Positions 35,788 through 43,541 of a DNA stretch of 64,000 bases are shown here, one piece after another. Positions within the stretch are counted from its first letter, which is position 1. Every line of letters starts with the position of its first letter. The translations under genes and the position numbers were made by a program. The notes under the pieces were generated by a model. It was given only the letters and a program-made list of their open reading frames with translations. It ran no database searches and was not told the DNA's origin. Origin of the DNA: Anaerovorax odorimutans DSM 5092 (GTDB lineage: Bacteria > Bacillota > Clostridia > Peptostreptococcales > Anaerovoracaceae); contig NZ_KE384519.1 of the NCBI RefSeq assembly GCF_000426305.1, forward strand, positions 38,446 to 102,445, written 5' to 3'.

Positions 35788-36231
35788 ATGATTAAAGATT
35801 TACATAGTGAAGCAATAAACAATATGGAAAAAATCTCATTCGATATAAATTGCAATTTAGGAGGGACTTTTACAGATTTTTTTGGTGCATGGGTGGAACT
35901 TCTTCCAGATGATTGTGTAGCTGTTCATAATAGTTGTAAGGATAAAGATAGAAATTTAAGCTTTTATTCTTTAAAATTAGCTCATGAATTATTAAAGCCC
36001 CTTGATATTCCTATTAATAAGATTAAATTAATTATAAATGATAATATATTTTTTAAGAAAAGTGATACTTCTGATGAAATAGATCAAGTTGTTTATAGTA
36101 ATGCTATGAGGAGTGTTTGTGAAAAGCTGATAGAATCAATGAAAAAGCAAGATGGAAATTATATGACATATGATGAAATGGTAGCAGCTGATAAAGAAAT
36201 TAGATATGTTGAGAGTATTAAAGCTGACTAG
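35788..36231 (+). pseudogene. Remnant of a third MOP-type hydroxylase (middle segment only)
   Basis: 147 codons, still open, with RBS GGGAGA. It aligns with about residues 612-748 of the enzyme at 30213: AWVELLPDD against AIELREDG, LLKPLDIPINKIKLIINDN against ALKPLGVSIDDVVLIQNDS, and KKQDGNYMTYDEMVAADKE against TKPDGTYRTYAEMTAEGIP. The Moco loop QGQGGD has become DKDRNLS and there are no Fe-S domains or catalytic glutamate, so it cannot be an active hydroxylase. The promoter, riboswitch E, terminator and RBS are retained. Either a decaying gene after internal deletions or a repurposed small protein. Confidence 0.75.
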
Positions 36232-36291
36232 TTTTAATTATAAGAGAGATCAAATAAAATTTATTTCATATAAATGCAACCTTAAAAGCAC

Positions 36292-36322
36292 AGTAAAAGC
36301 TACACTAAGTGTAGCTTTTACT
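36292..36322 (+). terminator. Strong terminator after the remnant
   Basis: 15-bp arms AGTAAAAGCTACACT / AGTGTAGCTTTTACT with a one-base centre (in practice a short loop). Symmetric, so it may work both ways. Confidence 0.75.
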
Positions 36323-36424
36323 ATATAATTTAATTAAAATAATAAATTTGAATTAAATAAATCAGAAAGTATAATCAAGATATTAGTTAGTGATAATAAA
36401 ACAGAAAGGAAGGGTATTATTTAA

Positions 36425-37861
36425 ATGAAAATCTTAAACAAAACACAGAGCATCTGCAATTATTGTCATAAACCTGTGGATGCATATTATGTGGAAATAG
36501 ATAAAAGAGTATATTTTCAGAAAGAATGTGAAGAACATGGAAAAACTAAAGCATTAGTTGCCGAAAATGTACAAGATTATCTTAAGTGGACAAGCAATCC
36601 TGTAATAAATATCCCCCCTAAAGAGGCTATTACAAAGGGAAAAGAAGGAGAATGTCCATTGCACTGTGGAGTTTGTGATAAACATTTACAAACGGCCTGT
36701 TGTGTTCTTCTTGATATAACTGAAAGATGTAATCAAAACTGTCCTTACTGTTTTGCTAAAGCAAACGAAGATGCAGATAAAGACCCATCTTTAGAAGAAA
36801 TAGAAAGATGGTATGATAAGCTTGTGGAATTAGGAGAAGAAAGACCTTTTAACATACAACTTTCCGGAGGTGAACCAACGGTAAGAGATGATCTATTAGA
36901 GATTATAAAGATAGGTAGGGATAAAGGTTTTGAATATATTCAGATAAATACAAATGGAAGAAGAATTGCTCTTGAAGAAGGGTATGCAAAAAAATTAAAA
37001 GAAGCGGGAGCATCAGTAATTTTTCTGCAATTTGACGGAACAAAAGATGAAATTTATAAGGAATTAAGGGGAGAACCTCTTTTAAATCTTAAAAAGAAAG
37101 CAATAAAAAATTGCAGAAAGGCAGGCCTTCCAGTTACTTTAGTACCAATGGTTGTAAAACATGTAAATTTAGATAATATAGGCGAAATGTTGGAATTTTT
37201 ACTTGAAAATGTTGATGTGGTAAAGGGAATTCACTTTCAGCCTGTCAGCTTTTTTGGCAGACATCCTGATGATGAAGATAATGGTGATTTTGAAAATCGA
37301 GTTACAATGTTTGAAACTATGCATGAAATTGAGAAGCAGACAGACGGCAGATTTAAATATAGTGATATTTATCCAATTTCCACAGGACATAGTTTATGTT
37401 GTTTCTGCGGAAGTTATTTAAAAGAAGATAAAGGGAATATAAAGAGCCTTATTGGTGAGAAAGCGGCCATTGACGGAATTGGATGCTGTGATGCAATGGA
37501 TCCTCTGGAAATTATAAAGAAAGACAGAGATTATGTGTTGAATAAATGGGACATGCCACAGCAAAATGAGCCTGATCCTTATCCATGTTGTGGTTGGGAA
37601 ACTGATTTAGATAATGATAAAGAATATCCTGGATGGGAAACTCAATCAGAAGTCTGCTGCTGCTTAGATGATGCTCAAAGTTTTGATGATGTATTGGCAT
37701 ATTTAAAACGAAATATGTTTACCATATCTGGTATGGCTTTTCAAGACGTAACTAATTTAGACGCTGAACGTGTTAAACGCTGCAGAGTACAGGTGCTTAC
37801 CAAAGATGAAAGACTTATTCCATTTTGTGGATATAACAGTATCTACAGGGGTAATGTTTAA
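36425..37861 (+). CDS. Radical SAM protein, TrsS-like
   Basis: 478 residues. The radical SAM cluster motif CNQNCPYC (about 104-111) is preceded by a Cys-rich zinc-like segment (ICNYCHKP, CPLHCGVCDKHLQTACC), the layout of the MJ0619/tetraether-synthase-like group. Many cysteines occur in the C-terminal third (HSLCCFCGS, IGCCDAMDP, PYPCCGWE, VCCCLDD, IPFCGYN). Close relatives next to MOP-type enzymes are annotated as radical SAM (seleno)protein TrsS; here all positions are Cys and the gene ends in TAA, so no selenocysteine. Probably in cofactor or enzyme maturation; the reaction is unknown. Starts an operon with the next two genes. RBS AGGAAGGG. Confidence 0.82.
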   Translation: MKILNKTQSICNYCHKPVDAYYVEIDKRVYFQKECEEHGKTKALVAENVQDYLKWTSNPVINIPPKEAITKGKEGECPLHCGVCDKHLQTACCVLLDITERCNQNCPYCFAKANEDADKDPSLEEIERWYDKLVELGEERPFNIQLSGGEPTVRDDLLEIIKIGRDKGFEYIQINTNGRRIALEEGYAKKLKEAGASVIFLQFDGTKDEIYKELRGEPLLNLKKKAIKNCRKAGLPVTLVPMVVKHVNLDNIGEMLEFLLENVDVVKGIHFQPVSFFGRHPDDEDNGDFENRVTMFETMHEIEKQTDGRFKYSDIYPISTGHSLCCFCGSYLKEDKGNIKSLIGEKAAIDGIGCCDAMDPLEIIKKDRDYVLNKWDMPQQNEPDPYPCCGWETDLDNDKEYPGWETQSEVCCCLDDAQSFDDVLAYLKRNMFTISGMAFQDVTNLDAERVKRCRVQVLTKDERLIPFCGYNSIYRGNV

Positions 37862-37878
37862 TTAGATAAGGAGATTTT

Positions 37879-38586
37879 ATGGGAACTAAAAATACAGAAT
37901 GTTTAATTTGTGGTGATAAGATAATTTATAGTGATGAGGTACAGGATGTTGTCTGTCATATATGCGGAAATAAATTTAAATCTAATGCGATTTGTGAAAA
38001 CGGGCATTTTGTTTGTGATAAATGTCATTCCAATGCAGCCTTAGATAAGATAATAGAATTTTGTTTAGAAACTAAAGAGAAAGATGCTACTATTATAGTA
38101 CAAGATTTAATGAGATTAGAATTTGTACATATGCATGGACCGGAGCATCATTACTTAGTTGCGGCAGCATTGTTGACTGCGTATAATAATAATGGTTACG
38201 GTGATAAATTTTGGAATTTAAATAAAGCTTTAAAAGAAGCAAAAGTAAGAGCTTCAGTTGTACCGGGAGGAGTTTGTGCTTTTTGGGGTTGTTGTGGTGC
38301 TGCTATTAGCGCAGGTATTTTTGCAGCTATAATAGCTAAAGTAAACCCATTATCCAAGGAAGAAAGAGGTAATGTAAATTTGCTTACTTCTATTATTTTA
38401 GAACGAATTTCAAAAGATGAAGGACCTCGCTGCTGTAAACGTGAATGTTTTTCATCAGTTCTTATTACAATGGAATTTGCAAGTAAAACCTGGGATATAA
38501 ATTTAGGAGATACACAGTCGATTAAATGTACTTTTTATCCTAATAATAATCAATGTAAAGGTAAAGCCTGCCAATACAGAAAATAA
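37879..38586 (+). CDS. DUF5714 protein with N-terminal zinc ribbon
   Basis: 235 residues. The N terminus has CLICGDK, CHICGNKF and CDKCHS, which can make one or two zinc knuckles. The DUF5714 part follows with MHGPEHHYLVAAALLTAY (about 75-92) and VPGGVCAFWGCCGAAISAGIF (given in parts: VPGGVCAF, GCCGAAISAG), and later PRCCKRECF. Family members sit next to the TrsS-type radical SAM and methyltransferase genes in sulfate reducers and clostridia. Biochemical function unknown. Seventeen bases after the preceding gene; RBS AAGGAG. Confidence 0.8.
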   Translation: MGTKNTECLICGDKIIYSDEVQDVVCHICGNKFKSNAICENGHFVCDKCHSNAALDKIIEFCLETKEKDATIIVQDLMRLEFVHMHGPEHHYLVAAALLTAYNNNGYGDKFWNLNKALKEAKVRASVVPGGVCAFWGCCGAAISAGIFAAIIAKVNPLSKEERGNVNLLTSIILERISKDEGPRCCKRECFSSVLITMEFASKTWDINLGDTQSIKCTFYPNNNQCKGKACQYRK

Positions 38587-38613
38587 TTAATTAGAGGAAA
38601 GGATATTCAATAT

Positions 38614-39621
38614 ATGATTAAAAGAATCTTAGATCCATGGTTTATAAAGAAAATAGGATTGAATGAAGATGTTCTTCTTACAAGAGAATTGATAGAAGAG
38701 TATCAATTAAAAAAATTAAGAGAAACTTTACTATGGGCAAAGAAAAATAGCAAATTTTACAAAGAAAGATTAAAAGACAGTAATATTGAATTACTTGAAT
38801 TAAAAGATATGCAAAAACTTCCCTTCGTTACTTCTGACAATTTAAGAGAAGAAGGGACAAATATGCTCTGTGTTAAGCAAAATGATATCAGCCGTATTGT
38901 AACCTTAGATACAAGTGGAACCACAGATAAACCTAAACGAGTTTATTATACGGAAGAAGATCAAGAACTGACAGTTGATTTTTTTAATCATGGTATGAGA
39001 ACAATGATAGATGAGAATGATGTATTTCTTATTTTACTTCCACATGAAAGACCTGGATCAGTTGGAGATTTACTTTCAAGAGGAATAGAAAAATTTGGAG
39101 CAAGAACAGTTCGTTATGGCTTAATTAAAGATTTTAAAGAAGTTGCAGATTTAGCATTAAAAGAAGACGTCACAGCTATGGTTGGAGCCCCATCTCAAAT
39201 AGAAAAATTAGCCCAAAATTATAAACTTACAGGCATTAATACAGTCTTGCTGAGCGTTGAATATGTTTCAAAAAAAACAAGAGAAACTATAAAAAACTCA
39301 TGGGACAGTAATATTTATGAACATTATGGAATGACAGAGATGGGTCTTGGAGGTGCAGTATCATGCTGGGCTTTAGAAGGTTATCACGTCAGAGAATGTG
39401 ATTTATTTTTTGAAATAATAAATCCTGAAACAGGAGAAGTTCTGCCTGATGGAGAGTATGGAGAAGTTGTGTTTACCACACTTACGAGAAAAGCTATGCC
39501 GTTTATAAGATATCGTACAGGAGATATTAGCTGCTTTATTAAAGAACCATGTAAATGCGGAAGTGTTATAAAAAGACTGGCAAGAGTGGGAGATAGGGGA
39601 ATGGAAAAAGGAATTTTTTAA
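38614..39621 (+). CDS. Short AMP-dependent CoA-ligase-like protein (DVU_1553-like)
   Basis: 335 residues, about 100 shorter than phenylacetate-CoA ligases, which it resembles. The adenylation core is visible: TLDTSGTTDKPKRVYYTE (P-loop-like), YEHYGMTEMGLGGAVSC and the A8-type DGEYGEVVFTTLTRKAMPFIRYRTGD; the small C-terminal domain that carries the catalytic lysine for thioester formation is largely missing. It may therefore only adenylate a carboxylate. Last gene of the operon beginning at 36425. A strong bidirectional hairpin follows. Confidence 0.8.
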   Translation: MIKRILDPWFIKKIGLNEDVLLTRELIEEYQLKKLRETLLWAKKNSKFYKERLKDSNIELLELKDMQKLPFVTSDNLREEGTNMLCVKQNDISRIVTLDTSGTTDKPKRVYYTEEDQELTVDFFNHGMRTMIDENDVFLILLPHERPGSVGDLLSRGIEKFGARTVRYGLIKDFKEVADLALKEDVTAMVGAPSQIEKLAQNYKLTGINTVLLSVEYVSKKTRETIKNSWDSNIYEHYGMTEMGLGGAVSCWALEGYHVRECDLFFEIINPETGEVLPDGEYGEVVFTTLTRKAMPFIRYRTGDISCFIKEPCKCGSVIKRLARVGDRGMEKGIF

Positions 39622-39657
39622 AAACATATAATTTGTAACAATAAGTTCAAAAACAAG

Positions 39658-39735
39658 TAAAAGGTACCATATAATATTTTTAGATAAGTAAATTAAGTAA
39701 TTACATAAAATAAATATTATATGGACCTTTTTATT
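39658..39735. terminator. Bidirectional terminator between convergent genes
   Basis: AAAAGGTACCATATAATATTT (39658 on) pairs with AAATATTATATGGACCTTTTT (about 39714-39734) with one internal mismatch, with A/T tracts on both sides. Confidence 0.8.
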
Positions 39736-39748
39736 TTGGTTAACTGAT

Positions 39749-40270
39749 TTATTTTAATACCTTTACTGACATAGTTTTAAATATTGCATAAAGATAATCA
39801 TCTTTCTTTATATCCATTTCAATCATAGATTGACGAGTAATGAGTGCAAGCAGAGGAATACCTATATCTAAAAGAATCTTGGCACTGTTGTTGTCATATA
39901 TAATATCTGCTACCTTTCCTTTATGCATATTCCTTGCACTACAGTTTAAAATTCCTGTACTTAAGATAACATCTTCAGGTCTTACTGAGACTTTTACTGT
40001 TCCTTCTAAATCTGTAGAGACATTAATTTTTACCCCGTTAATTAGTGCATATTTAATATCATTCTCTTTTATGATTTCTCCTTGATACACGTTTTCTGCT
40101 TTTTTTGTAAGCATAAAATAAAGTTCAAGTTGAGTTTGAGATATTCTAATACTTCTTCCAATATGGTGAGCTTGAATATCACCACGTTTAATCATTTCGT
40201 AAATAGTATATTTTGAAAGCTTCAGTTTTGCAGCTAGCTCCTCTGGAGTATATAATATTTCTTCGGTCAT
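39749..40270 (-). CDS. Molybdate-responsive regulator (excisionase-type HTH plus TOBE domain)
   Basis: 173 residues. The N terminus (about 6-55) is a MerR/excisionase-type winged helix: YTPEELAAKLKLSKYTIYEMI and ...IGRSIRISQTQLELYF. The C-terminal half (about 100-172) is a TOBE/molybdopterin-binding-like domain: SARNMHKGKVADIIYDNNSAKILLDIG (in parts ARNMHKGKV, KILLDIG) and ITRQSMIEMDIKKDDYLYAIFK, which binds molybdate or tungstate in ModE and ModC. Divergent from modABC across a 36-bp palindrome, its likely operator. ModC and TupC here both lack TOBE domains, so this protein is the obvious oxyanion sensor. Named ModE-like only by analogy. Confidence 0.85.
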   Translation of the reverse strand: MTEEILYTPEELAAKLKLSKYTIYEMIKRGDIQAHHIGRSIRISQTQLELYFMLTKKAENVYQGEIIKENDIKYALINGVKINVSTDLEGTVKVSVRPEDVILSTGILNCSARNMHKGKVADIIYDNNSAKILLDIGIPLLALITRQSMIEMDIKKDDYLYAIFKTMSVKVLK

Positions 40271-40326
40271 GGATGCTCCTTCCTAATCATAAGCATACTT
40301 AGATTAATTATATTTCATTTAGTTAA

Positions 40327-40362
40327 ATTATATTTGACATTTTATAAAATGTCAAATATAAT
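40327..40362. promoter_or_regulatory. Perfect 36-bp palindrome holding two face-to-face promoters
   Basis: Every base from 40327 to 40362 pairs with its mirror position (half-site ATTATATTTGACATTTTA). On the plus strand it contains TTGACA (40334-40339), a 17-bp spacer and TATAAT (40357-40362). By symmetry the minus strand has the same promoter at the mirror positions (-35 at 40355-40350, -10 at 40332-40327). The plus promoter would serve modA, the minus one the TOBE regulator. Both use the same DNA and cannot be bound by polymerase together. Confidence 0.85.
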
Positions 40363-40485
40363 AGTTCTAATAGCAATGAGTTTGTTTTAGTTTGCAACTA
40401 ACGTATTTCATTTAAATTTAGCTAGAAATTCTCATTAAAAATAGCAAAAAAAGAAAAATCAAGACATAATTGGAGGAAACAAATT

Positions 40486-41289
40486 ATGAAAAAATTAAGT
40501 TTAATTTTAATAATGCTTTTAGTATTTTCTTTTGGCTTGGCAGGATGTGGGCAACAAAATACAGATGATACAAATGAAGGCACTAAAAATGAGTCTAAGG
40601 CTGTAGAGGTTAATGTGTCAGCGGCAGCGAGTTTGACAGATGCTTTAAATGAAATTAAAGCAGAGTATGAAAAAGACAGCAATAATACTATAGTATTGAA
40701 CTTTGCTTCATCAGGAACCCTTAGAAAGCAGATAGAAGAAGGCGCTCCATGTGATTTGTTTATTTCTGCATCAAAGGAACATATGGATACATTAGAAAAC
40801 AGTAACCTTATAGATGCTGAGACAAGAAGCGATCTATTAAACAATTCTTTAACTTTAATTGCAGCAAAAGAAAAGAAAGATGTTGTTGTGGATGAAAATA
40901 GTATTTTGAATGCAGATGTAAAAAGTGTTTCTATTGGTACTCCGGAATCTGTTCCTGCAGGAAAATATGCACAGGAAGCCCTAGAAAATTTGGGTATGTG
41001 GGATGATGTGCAATCTAAATTAGTACTTGCAAAAGATGTAAGACAAGTACTTGAATATGTAGATACTGGTAATGTAGACTGTGGTCTTGTTTATAAATCT
41101 GATGCATTGCTTTTGACAAGTGGTGTAGTTGTATGTGATATGCCAGAGGACAGCCACTCAAAAATAGTATATCCTGCAGCAATAACTGCTGGTGCAACTC
41201 AAGCTGAAGCTGCAAAAGATTTTTACAAATTCCTGCAGTCTGATTATTCAAAAGGTGTTTTTGAGAAATATGGATTTACAGTTATATAA
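40486..41289 (+). CDS. modA: Molybdate ABC transporter substrate-binding lipoprotein
   Basis: 267 residues. Lipoprotein signal with LAGCGQQ (C at about 21). The mature protein has VSAAASLTDALNEIK and FASSGTLRKQIEEGAPCDLFISA, the ModA oxyanion-binding loops, and LAKDVRQVLEYVDTGNVDCG later in the fold (in parts: VRQVLEYVDTG, NVDCGLVY). It binds molybdate, possibly also tungstate, outside the membrane. RBS GGAGG. First gene of modABC-xdhC-nucleotidyltransferase, driven from the palindromic promoter 124 bp upstream. Confidence 0.93.
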   Translation: MKKLSLILIMLLVFSFGLAGCGQQNTDDTNEGTKNESKAVEVNVSAAASLTDALNEIKAEYEKDSNNTIVLNFASSGTLRKQIEEGAPCDLFISASKEHMDTLENSNLIDAETRSDLLNNSLTLIAAKEKKDVVVDENSILNADVKSVSIGTPESVPAGKYAQEALENLGMWDDVQSKLVLAKDVRQVLEYVDTGNVDCGLVYKSDALLLTSGVVVCDMPEDSHSKIVYPAAITAGATQAEAAKDFYKFLQSDYSKGVFEKYGFTVI

Positions 41290-41349
41290 TATATGTAGTT
41301 TAGTTTAATCTATTCAATCTAGTTAAAATAACCATATCAGGAGAACACA

Positions 41350-42015
41350 ATGCTGACACCTATTATTCTATCTTTAAAAATTGCATTAATTGCCACCATG
41401 TTTTCATTTATATTGGGAATTACCTTCGCGTACTTTATAAATAAGAAAAAGGTTAGGGGCAAAAATATATGGGAGACTATTCTCATTCTGCCCATGATAT
41501 TACCTCCATCAGTCATGGGTTACATATTATTAATTGCATTTGGTAAAAGAGGAATAATAGGTGGTTTTTTATTGGAACAATTTGGTATACAGATTGTATT
41601 TACATGGGTTGGTGCTGTAGTAGCGGCATGCATTGTATCACTGCCACTTATGTATCAAAATGTAAAAGCTGCCTTTGTAAGTGTACAACCTATATATGAA
41701 CAAGCAGCCAGGACTTTAGGAAGTAGTGAATTAAAAATTTTCTTTACTGTAACAATACCACTTGCCTGGCCTGGAATTATAAGCGGCATTGCTTTAGCTT
41801 TTGCAAGAGCAATTGGAGAATTTGGAGCAACCTTGATGATTGCAGGTAATATTCCTGGGAAAACTCAGACAATACCTACAGCAATCTATTTTGCTGTAGA
41901 ATCAGGAAACACAAAACTTGCTAATAATTTAGTTTTAATTATGACGGTCTTTAGTTTTATTTTAATCTTTCTACTAAATACCTGGTTAAAGAGAAAAAAT
42001 TATTTAGGAAATTAA
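41350..42015 (+). CDS. modB: Molybdate ABC transporter permease
   Basis: 221 residues with about five membrane helices. The motif LPMILPPSVMGYILL and the EAA-type loop EQAARTLGSSELKIFFTVTIP, then FARAIGEFGATLMIAGNIPG, are typical of ModB. Forms the transmembrane channel with ModC. RBS AGGAG, 60 bp after modA. Confidence 0.92.
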   Translation: MLTPIILSLKIALIATMFSFILGITFAYFINKKKVRGKNIWETILILPMILPPSVMGYILLIAFGKRGIIGGFLLEQFGIQIVFTWVGAVVAACIVSLPLMYQNVKAAFVSVQPIYEQAARTLGSSELKIFFTVTIPLAWPGIISGIALAFARAIGEFGATLMIAGNIPGKTQTIPTAIYFAVESGNTKLANNLVLIMTVFSFILIFLLNTWLKRKNYLGN

Positions 42016-42033
42016 ATCTGGGAAGGCAGCCAT

Positions 42034-42708
42034 ATGAGTATATATTTTAAAATCAAGAAAAAACTAGATCATTTTTCAATAGACATAGAATATGAGTTTG
42101 AAAAAGGTGTTTTGGTAATACAAGGAGAATCAGGCGCAGGAAAAACAACTGTGCTTAATTGTATTTCTGGACTTTTACAGCCAGATGATGGTAAAATGGT
42201 TATAGGTGAAAACACTATATTTCAAAGGGAAAATGGAAGAGCACAAGTTAACATACCTACTAGGAAAAGAAATATTGCATATTTATTTCAAAATTATGCC
42301 CTGTTTCCCAATCTAACTGTTGAAAAGAACATCTTATATGGCATTAAAAATAAAGCGGAATATAAAGATAAGAAGACACGCTTTCAGTTAATGGAGTATG
42401 CAGAATACATTATGCAAACCTTCTGTATTTCACATTTAAAGAAAAAATATCCTAAAAATATTTCCGGGGGTGAAAAACAAAGAGTTGCTCTCTCAAGGGC
42501 TATTGTTACTAAGCCTAGTCTATTGCTTTTAGATGAACCTTTTTCTGCATTAGATGCAGAAACAAAGAAAATAGTGTATAATGAATTTCTATTATTTAAG
42601 GAAAATTTTAATATTCCAACAATTTTAATAACACATAGCGCAAAAGAAGCTGAAATGTTTGCAGACAAGAGAATATTAATAAAAGAGGGAAAATTAAAAA
42701 CCAGCTGA
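42034..42708 (+). CDS. modC: Molybdate ABC transporter ATP-binding protein, without TOBE domain
   Basis: 224 residues. Walker A GESGAGKTT, Q-loop YLFQNYALFPNLTV, signature ISGGEKQRVALSRAI, Walker B LLLLDEPFSALDA and H-loop THSAKEA are present. The protein ends after the ATPase domain; the C-terminal molybdate-binding TOBE (Mop) domain found in E. coli ModC is absent, so feedback by molybdate on the transporter is not expected through ModC. RBS GGGAAGG. Confidence 0.92.
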   Translation: MSIYFKIKKKLDHFSIDIEYEFEKGVLVIQGESGAGKTTVLNCISGLLQPDDGKMVIGENTIFQRENGRAQVNIPTRKRNIAYLFQNYALFPNLTVEKNILYGIKNKAEYKDKKTRFQLMEYAEYIMQTFCISHLKKKYPKNISGGEKQRVALSRAIVTKPSLLLLDEPFSALDAETKKIVYNEFLLFKENFNIPTILITHSAKEAEMFADKRILIKEGKLKTS

Positions 42709-42722
42709 AATAGGAGGAGTTT

Positions 42723-43541
42723 ATGAGTAAAATATCATATATAGGAAAAGATTTGATTGAAAAAGGTGAAGATTTTGTCCTTGCGAAAGTAGTTGATACT
42801 ATTGGTTCTACTCCAAGAAAAAAAGGTGCATGCTTATTAATGAAAAAAGATGGCACCAGATTTGGAACTGTTGGAGGAGGAACTTTAGAAGCAGAAACAG
42901 AACGCATAGCTTTGGAGACTTTTAATACAAAAGAGTCAAAAATTTATCATTTCAGATTAAAACCTGAAGAGCAGCAGGGTCTTGATATGAGGTGCGGAGG
43001 AGATGCAGATGTTAGTATTGAATATATTGATGCTGGCAACCCTCAAAATTTTATTTTAGACTTTAATCTAGAGAGTAAGGTGTATATTTTCGGAGCAGGA
43101 CACGTGGGACAAGCATTGGAACCTGTACTTCGTTATGTAGATTTTTCTACAGTTATAATTGATGACAGACCTGATTTTGCAAATAGGGAGAGGTTTAAAG
43201 ATGCAGATAAAGTAATGGTAATAGATAGCTTTTTAGATGCATATAAAGGTATTGAAACTGATGAAAACAGTTATATTATTATTGTTACAAGAGGACATGA
43301 GGCTGATTATGATGTTTTAAAACAGACTTTAGATAGGAAAACAGCATATATTGGCATGATTGGAAGTAAGGGAAAAGTTGCAGACATTTATAAGAGATTA
43401 AAAGAGGATGGATTTACACAAGAACAACTAGACAGAGTATATTCTCCTATTGGTTTAAGCATTTATGCAGAAACACCAGAAGAGATCGCTATCAGTATAG
43501 TTGGTGAGATGATTAAGGTAAGGTCAGGACATGGAAAATAG
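42723..43541 (+). CDS. xdhC: XdhC/CoxI-family hydroxylase maturation factor
   Basis: 272 residues. N-terminal XdhC_CoxI segment (VVDTIGSTPRKKGACLLMKK, TVGGGTLEAE) and C-terminal Rossmann domain (VYIFGAGHVGQALEPVL, DDRPDFANRERF, YIGMIGSKGK, SPIGLSIYAETPEEIAISI). XdhC proteins bind Moco, protect it and help its sulfuration before insertion into xanthine-dehydrogenase-family enzymes, here most likely the MOP-type enzymes at 17814 and 30213. RBS GGAGG, 14 bp after modC, so co-expressed with molybdate uptake. Overlaps the next gene. Confidence 0.9.
   Translation: MSKISYIGKDLIEKGEDFVLAKVVDTIGSTPRKKGACLLMKKDGTRFGTVGGGTLEAETERIALETFNTKESKIYHFRLKPEEQQGLDMRCGGDADVSIEYIDAGNPQNFILDFNLESKVYIFGAGHVGQALEPVLRYVDFSTVIIDDRPDFANRERFKDADKVMVIDSFLDAYKGIETDENSYIIIVTRGHEADYDVLKQTLDRKTAYIGMIGSKGKVADIYKRLKEDGFTQEQLDRVYSPIGLSIYAETPEEIAISIVGEMIKVRSGHGK

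Noticed and set aside
37381..37861. Possible selenocysteine in the TrsS-like radical SAM protein or in the C-GCAxxG-C-C protein
   Set aside because: No in-frame TGA occurs; the relevant positions are TGT/TGC, and both genes end at ordinary stops in the expected place.
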